DNA of 9,295 nt, taken from an uncultured Bacilli bacterium. Lineage in GTDB: Bacteria > Bacillota_I > Bacilli_A > RF39 > UBA660. The stretch covers positions 1 to 9,295 of the forward strand of contig CANQOD010000039.1 in NCBI GenBank assembly GCA_947625395.1. The letters run 5' to 3'. The translations under genes and the position numbers were made by a program. Below the pieces are notes generated by a model. The model was given only the letters and a program-made list of their open reading frames with translations. It made no database searches and was not told the DNA's origin. Positions 5,159 through 9,295 of the stretch are shown one piece after another. Position 1 is the stretch's first letter, and every line of letters starts with the position of its first letter.

Positions 5159-7277
5159 GCAAAAAGAATTATTATGTCCTGCTGGAGATTATCAAAGTTT
5201 TTTAGCTGCCATTCAGCATGGAGCGGATGCGATTTATTTATCAGGAACTTCTTTTGGAGCACGAGCTTATGCAAAGAATTTTACCCAAGAGGAATTAAAA
5301 CAAGCCATTACTTTAGGGCATTTATATGGTGTCAAAGTTTATGTCACCATGAATACTATGATTAAAGAAAAGGAAGTTTCCGCATTTTTAAAGCAAGTAG
5401 ATGATTTGTATCAACTAGGCGTTGATGCGATTTTAATGCAGGACATCGGCATGATTTGTCTTTGCCGAAAGCAATATCCTGATTTAGAGATTCATGCTTC
5501 TACCCAACTCAATTGTAGTACTGAAGAAACACTTCGATTGCTCGAAGAAATTGGTGTAAAACGCGTTGTTTTTCCAAGAGAAATGTCAATTGACACTATC
5601 AACAAGATAAAAACTTCTCTTGAAAAAGAAGTCTTTATCCATGGAGCTCTTTGTGTGAGTTATTCCGGAAATTGTTTATTTAGTTTTTTGAATGGTGGAA
5701 GAAGTGCTAATAGAGGAGAATGTGCTGGTGCTTGTCGAATGCCTTATCGCTTACTGAAAAATGGTCAAGAGCTGAAAGAGGGTTATCTTCTTTCAATGAA
5801 AGAATTACATACGGCTCCGTTGTTTTCCTCTCTTTTAGAAAGTGATATTCAAAGTTTCAAAATCGAAGGACGTATGAAATCTCCAAGTTATGTTGCTTGT
5901 GTCACAAAGTATTATCGTCAGTTAATGGATGGACTTTTGCCCAGTCATCAAGATTTGGATGAATTGAAAATCTTATTTTTTCGGGAATTTACCAAAGGGC
6001 ATTTATTTGAGGAACAAGATTTCATCAATCCAATTTCACCCAATCATAAAGGGTTAGCAATTGGAAAAGTAGAAAAAGTTACTCCTCAAAAAATTTGGAT
6101 TCGTTTAGAGGAACCACTTTATCAAGAAGATGGTATTCGTTTTCAAAAGAGTCAAAAGGGAATGATGGTCAACTATCTTTATAATGAGAAAGGACAACTT
6201 ACTTCTCAAGTGCCAAAAGGTGCTTTAGCCATTGTTGACAATAAAGTTGCTTTGCAAGAAAAAGAGGAAGTTTATAAAACGTCCAGTCAATTTTTACAAA
6301 AGCAGTTACAAAATGTTCCTAAGCGAAAAGTGCCTATCACGATGCAACTTAAAGCTTCAATTGGAAAGCCATTGAAATTGACTTTTAAAACAGATGCACA
6401 ACAAGTTTGTGTGGAAGGAAGTATTGTTGAAGCAGCAAAAACAGCGCAAATGACGCAAGAAGAGCTTTTAAAATTATTATCAAGATTGAAAGATACGCCT
6501 TTTGAAGCAACACAAATTGATTTAGAGATGGATGCACAGATTTTTATTCGTGTGGGTGAAATCAATGCCTTACGAAGAACAGCAGTTGAAAAATTAATCG
6601 CTGAAAGAACCAAAGTTGTCCGTAGGAAAAAAATTGAAAAACTCTCTTTTCCTAAAATGGAGCTTCAACAAAAAACGCCTCTTCAAACTGCATTCGTAAA
6701 AAAAGAAGCAACCCTGAAAGAAGCACTTCAACAAAATTATGCAAGAATTTATGTTGAAAACGAAGCACTTTTTCGAAAGTATCAACAATTTGAAAATGTC
6801 TATTTTGTACTTCCAAGAAATCAGTGGAAAAGAACAGAATCGTTCACAAGGATTTTTACGCAAGAGTTAAGAAAAGCAAAGGGAAACTGCATTGGTGGCT
6901 ATTCTCTTAATGTAGCCAATTCTTATAGTGCTTATTTTCTTTCCCAATTTGGATACCAAAGTATCATGCTTTCTGTTGAGCTCTCTAAAGATGAAATAGA
7001 TGACCTTTTAAGAGGGATGCATGAAAAATTTGGAACTTTGCCATTAGAAATGCTTGTCAAAGGTCCTATTGAAAGCATGATTATTTTAGGCAACCCTTTA
7101 AAAATAAAAGCCAATGAAAAATATCAGTTACAAGATATTAAAAAGAATTTGTATCCTGTTTGTTATAACGAAAAGTTAACGATTGTCTATGGAAAAGAAC
7201 CCGTTTTACGTCTCAATGAAATCAAAGATTGGTATCAAAAAGGTGTCAGTTCTTTCTGTCAAATTCTCGATGAATAA
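5139..7277 (+). CDS. Long-form U32 family protein, RlhA-like nucleotide hydroxylase
   Basis: A 712-residue member of peptidase family U32 with a DUF3656 domain. Despite the peptidase name, characterised relatives hydroxylate RNA: RlhA makes 5-hydroxycytidine in 23S rRNA, and TrhP makes 5-hydroxyuridine at tRNA position 34. The first TIM-barrel half opens ELLCPAGD (10-17) with GADAIYLSG (28-36). The U32 signature region is EVFIHGALC...SGNC (164-179), then GGRSANRGEC (186-195) and KIEGRMK (241-247). Cys172, Cys179, Cys195 and Cys199 are probable iron-sulfur ligands. DUF3656 spans about 390-495 (TPFEATQIDLEMD and NALRRTAVEKL are typical). A second barrel-like part (about 500-712) follows. The DUF3656 architecture and length favour RlhA over the shorter TrhP proteins. 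The preferred start is GTG 5139, overlapping the prepilin by 20 bases; GTG 5145 is possible. The rRNA target is inferred. Confidence 0.87.
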   Translation: MSVQQSKQKELLCPAGDYQSFLAAIQHGADAIYLSGTSFGARAYAKNFTQEELKQAITLGHLYGVKVYVTMNTMIKEKEVSAFLKQVDDLYQLGVDAILMQDIGMICLCRKQYPDLEIHASTQLNCSTEETLRLLEEIGVKRVVFPREMSIDTINKIKTSLEKEVFIHGALCVSYSGNCLFSFLNGGRSANRGECAGACRMPYRLLKNGQELKEGYLLSMKELHTAPLFSSLLESDIQSFKIEGRMKSPSYVACVTKYYRQLMDGLLPSHQDLDELKILFFREFTKGHLFEEQDFINPISPNHKGLAIGKVEKVTPQKIWIRLEEPLYQEDGIRFQKSQKGMMVNYLYNEKGQLTSQVPKGALAIVDNKVALQEKEEVYKTSSQFLQKQLQNVPKRKVPITMQLKASIGKPLKLTFKTDAQQVCVEGSIVEAAKTAQMTQEELLKLLSRLKDTPFEATQIDLEMDAQIFIRVGEINALRRTAVEKLIAERTKVVRRKKIEKLSFPKMELQQKTPLQTAFVKKEATLKEALQQNYARIYVENEALFRKYQQFENVYFVLPRNQWKRTESFTRIFTQELRKAKGNCIGGYSLNVANSYSAYFLSQFGYQSIMLSVELSKDEIDDLLRGMHEKFGTLPLEMLVKGPIESMIILGNPLKIKANEKYQLQDIKKNLYPVCYNEKLTIVYGKEPVLRLNEIKDWYQKGVSSFCQILDE

Positions 7278-7287
7278 GAAAGGCATC

Positions 7288-7316
7288 TTGTTCTTCAAGT
7301 ACTTTTCGTTTATACT
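7288..7316 (+). promoter_or_regulatory. Promoter for cdsA-rseP
   Basis: TTGTTC (7288-7293), a 17-base spacer and TATACT (7311-7316), lying 11 bases after the U32 stop. The predicted start near 7323 leaves only about 12 bases of leader, with the ribosome binding site almost at the 5' end. The spacer contains the palindrome AAGTACTT (7297-7304). No terminator separates it from the U32 gene, so read-through can add to expression. Confidence 0.6.
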
Positions 7317-7334
7317 ATAAGGTAGGTGATTTGA

Positions 7335-8132
7335 ATGAAAACAAGAATTTTAAGTGCCATTGTGATGGTTATCATTTTTGTTCCACTTTTGCTTGTTGGA
7401 AAACTTCCATTCGCAGCATTGATGGCAATTTTGTCGTTGTTTAGTTTATATGAGTTAATTCATATGCGAGAAGAAAAAAAGAAATTTCCTTTACTATTAA
7501 AAATCTTTGCTTATTTATTGGGTATGTTCTTTACACTGATGAATTATCAACAAAATGTTTTTACCTCTATTCTTGATTTTCGGGTGGTTACATTTGTGAT
7601 TTTTGCCTTTTTACTTCCGATGGTTTTTGTTAAGAAACAAGAAGAATATGAGATTAAAGATGCCTTTTTCTTAGTGGGTTCTATTTTATTGATAGGTCTA
7701 TCTTATAATTTGCTGATTTTAACGAGGAATTATGACTTAAGTTATTTCATATATTTGTTATTGATTACAACTATGACTGATACGTTTGCAATGGTGACTG
7801 GAAAATATATTGGAACACATGCATTAACGAAGATTTCTCCTCATAAAACAGTCGAAGGATTAATTGGTGGCTTACTAATGGGAACCTTTGTTTCGGTTGT
7901 TTTTTATAACCAAGTTATTAATCCTAATATGCCGTTAGTTCCACTTATCTTTATTACGATGCTTCTTTGTGGTATTGGACAATTAGGGGATTTAGTATTT
8001 TCTTCTATTAAAAGAAGTTATAAACAGAAAGATTTTTCAAATTTAATTCCAGGACATGGTGGAATTTTAGACCGATTTGATAGTTTGATTTTTGTATCAC
8101 TTGCATTTGTATTATTCATCGAAATTTTATAG
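7335..8132 (+). CDS. cdsA: Phosphatidate cytidylyltransferase CdsA
   Basis: A 265-residue polytopic membrane enzyme that converts phosphatidic acid and CTP to CDP-diacylglycerol, the precursor of phosphatidylglycerol and other anionic lipids. Hydrophobic segments fill most of the first 215 residues. The CTP transferase signature is intact at 223-249: SSIKR (223-227), QKDF (231-234), PGHGG (239-243) and DRFD (246-249). Asp219 in QLGDLVF and Asp246 correspond to the expected metal-binding acids, and SPHKTVEG earlier is the other conserved loop. AGGTGA (7324-7329) lies five bases before ATG 7335. rseP starts eight bases after the stop. In B. subtilis-like genomes cdsA follows frr and uppS and precedes dxr; here a U32 gene is upstream and dxr is absent. 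Confidence 0.96.
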   Translation: MKTRILSAIVMVIIFVPLLLVGKLPFAALMAILSLFSLYELIHMREEKKKFPLLLKIFAYLLGMFFTLMNYQQNVFTSILDFRVVTFVIFAFLLPMVFVKKQEEYEIKDAFFLVGSILLIGLSYNLLILTRNYDLSYFIYLLLITTMTDTFAMVTGKYIGTHALTKISPHKTVEGLIGGLLMGTFVSVVFYNQVINPNMPLVPLIFITMLLCGIGQLGDLVFSSIKRSYKQKDFSNLIPGHGGILDRFDSLIFVSLAFVLFIEIL

Positions 8133-8140
8133 GAGGCACT

Positions 8141-9181
8141 ATGACACTATTATTATTTATTCTTATATTAGGTGTAATTATTTTAATTCATGAAGGTGGA
8201 CACTTCTTTTTTGCAAAAAAAATGGGCGTATATGTTTATGAATTTGCAATTGGAATGGGACCTCGTATTTGGAGTCGTAAATCCAAAAAAGATGAAACTG
8301 TTTATAGTATTCGCTTGATTCCGATTGGAGGATTTGTTTCTCTAGCTGGAGAAGAAGTGGAAGATGATAAAAATGTTCCTAAGGAGAAAAAACTACAATC
8401 TAAGAAGCCTTGGCAACGATTCTTAATTATGTTCTTTGGACCAGGTTCGAATTTTATTTCTGCGATTTTAATTCTGTTTGCTATTGGTCTCTTTTGGGGT
8501 GCTCCTAGTATGGACCCGATTTTAAGTCATGTAACAAAAGATTCTCGTGCATATGAAGCGGGACTTCGTAAAGAAGATAGAATCTTAGAAATCAATGGGC
8601 ATAAAATTTCTACACTAGATGATATTTCTCTTTACATTGCTGTTGACCAGCATAAAAAGGCGACGACATTTAAAGTTAAACAAAAAGATGGAGATATTGA
8701 AACTATTAAGGTAAATCCCGAAAAAGTTGAAAAGGATGGGGAAGTGACTTATCGTTATGGCATTGAAATGGCTTCTAAACCATCATATGGACTTATCCCA
8801 GCTTTAGAGTATACGTTCAAAAAGACAGGTGCTTTATTTAAACAGATGTTTAAAACAATTGAATATCTAATTACTGGTTCTATTCGTGTTAAACAACTTT
8901 CAGGACCAGTTGGAATTTATTCGATTGTAGGAGAACAAAGTAAAGGTGGACTTTCTAGTATTTTATATTTAATTGCCTTTTTAAGTATTAATGTTGGCTT
9001 TATTAATTTACTTCCTATCCCGGCTTTCGATGGAGGTCATATCTTATTTATTATTATTGAGAAAATAAAAGGAAGTCCTGTAAAACCGGAAACAGAAAAT
9101 ATGATTCATACAATAGGATTATTCTTGTTGATGGCACTCATGTTATATATTACTTTCCAAGATATTTTAAGACTTTTCTAA
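8141..9181 (+). CDS. rseP: Site-2 intramembrane zinc metalloprotease RseP/RasP
   Basis: A 346-residue membrane protease that cuts transmembrane segments of anti-sigma factors, division proteins or leftover signal peptides (RseP in E. coli, RasP/YluC in B. subtilis). The zinc site HEGGH (17-21: His17, Glu18, His21) lies in the first membrane helix. The third ligand is Asp297 in NLLPIPAFDGGH. A second helix covers about 93-118, a PDZ domain about 122-205 (GLRKEDRILEING at 141-153), SGPVGIY is at 254-260, and two more helices are at about 271-292 and 323-342. Length is slightly below the 420-450 residues of RasP/RseP, within the single-PDZ range. AGGAGG (8131-8136) overlaps the cdsA stop and lies four bases before ATG 8141, so it is translated from the cdsA transcript. 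Substrates cannot be inferred here; no sigma/anti-sigma pair is in the window. Confidence 0.95.
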   Translation: MTLLLFILILGVIILIHEGGHFFFAKKMGVYVYEFAIGMGPRIWSRKSKKDETVYSIRLIPIGGFVSLAGEEVEDDKNVPKEKKLQSKKPWQRFLIMFFGPGSNFISAILILFAIGLFWGAPSMDPILSHVTKDSRAYEAGLRKEDRILEINGHKISTLDDISLYIAVDQHKKATTFKVKQKDGDIETIKVNPEKVEKDGEVTYRYGIEMASKPSYGLIPALEYTFKKTGALFKQMFKTIEYLITGSIRVKQLSGPVGIYSIVGEQSKGGLSSILYLIAFLSINVGFINLLPIPAFDGGHILFIIIEKIKGSPVKPETENMIHTIGLFLLMALMLYITFQDILRLF

Positions 9182-9184
9182 AAT

Positions 9185-9208
9185 GGCACTGCATAGTGTC
9201 TTTTTTTT
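9185..9208 (+). terminator. Rho-independent terminator after rseP
   Basis: The stem GGCACT/AGTGTC (9185-9190 and 9195-9200, with one G-T pair) has the loop GCAT and is followed by eight T (9201-9208). It begins three bases after the rseP stop codon and ends the cdsA-rseP unit. Confidence 0.9.
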
Positions 9209-9231
9209 GAAAACAATATGCGTAAACAGAA

Positions 9232-9254
9232 TAAAACTGGGGGGGGTAGTTTTA
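9232..9254. repeat. Inverted repeat enclosing a G8 tract
   Basis: TAAAACT (9232-9238) and AGTTTTA (9248-9254) are exact inverted repeats separated by eight G and one T (9239-9247). The dyad lies just upstream of a consensus -10, where the -35 and spacer would be. The following hexamer site lacks a good TTGACA. Confidence 0.6.
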
Positions 9255-9258
9255 AAGA

Positions 9259-9264
9259 TATAAT
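9259..9264 (+). promoter_or_regulatory. Consensus -10 for the next gene
   Basis: A perfect TATAAT lies 20 bases before the probable ATG at 9285. The -35 position (around 9236-9241) reads ACTGGG and overlaps the G tract, a poor match, so this may be an activator-dependent or weak promoter. Transcription would start near 9271. Confidence 0.45.
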
Positions 9265-9284
9265 GACATCAGAATGAGGGTGTC

Positions 9285-9295
9285 ATGAATGAGAG
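9285..9295 (+). CDS. Probable start of the next gene (partial)
   Basis: ATG 9285 is preceded by GAGGG (9276-9280) at four bases' distance and by a TATAAT at the spacing used elsewhere in this window. Only Met-Asn-Glu and two further bases are inside. In related Firmicutes proS or polC often follows rseP, but three codons are too few to name it. Confidence 0.4.

Noticed and set aside
9265..9295. Beginning of a T-box leader after the last terminator
   Set aside because: Only about 25 transcribed bases are visible, and an ATG with a ribosome binding site already lies among them, leaving no room for a T-box.

Overview
The window is AT-rich and densely coded, with every supported gene on the + strand. 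It looks like a chromosomal segment of a low-GC Firmicute in the Bacilli, perhaps an Erysipelotrichia-like or RF39-like gut lineage. The reasons are the presence of SepF and DivIVA (walled, Gram-positive type division), a cdsA-rseP pair, strong GGAGG-type ribosome binding sites, U-tailed hairpin terminators, and TGA used as a stop with Trp encoded by TGG, which argues against a mycoplasma. The lineage is inferred from these features; no search was run.

Layout. Positions 1-74 hold a tRNA-Pro(UGG) that lacks its first three bases at the window edge, followed by its own terminator. Positions 143-1713 form a two-gene unit: an exodeoxyribonuclease III family nuclease and an unrecognised membrane-anchored protein, closed by a terminator that begins inside the second stop codon. 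A promoter near 1831-1860 then drives an orphan HerA-type ATPase (1889-3673). A second promoter, whose -35 lies inside a perfect 16-bp palindrome (3674-3689), precedes sepF (3736-4164) and a divIVA-family gene (4203-4637). After a 77-base gap come a solitary type IV prepilin-like gene (4715-5158) and a long U32-family gene of the RlhA type (5139-7277) that overlaps it by 20 bases. A good promoter at 7288-7316 starts the cdsA-rseP unit (7335-9181), which ends at a strong terminator. The last 87 bases carry a G8 tract inside an inverted repeat, a perfect TATAAT and the probable first codons of another gene at 9285.

How the genes fit together. Most are housekeeping: DNA repair, septum assembly and pole or septum marking, rRNA or tRNA hydroxylation, phospholipid precursor synthesis and regulated intramembrane proteolysis. 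Two clusters are compressed versions of familiar Firmicute operons: sepF and divIVA without ylmG/ylmH between them, and cdsA and rseP without dxr between them. I see no mobile element, CRISPR array, toxin-antitoxin pair or clear defence system. The least explained items are the anchored protein at 934-1713, the orphan HerA ATPase, the lone prepilin, the divergent DivIVA N-terminus, the palindrome over the sepF promoter and the G-tract dyad at the right edge.
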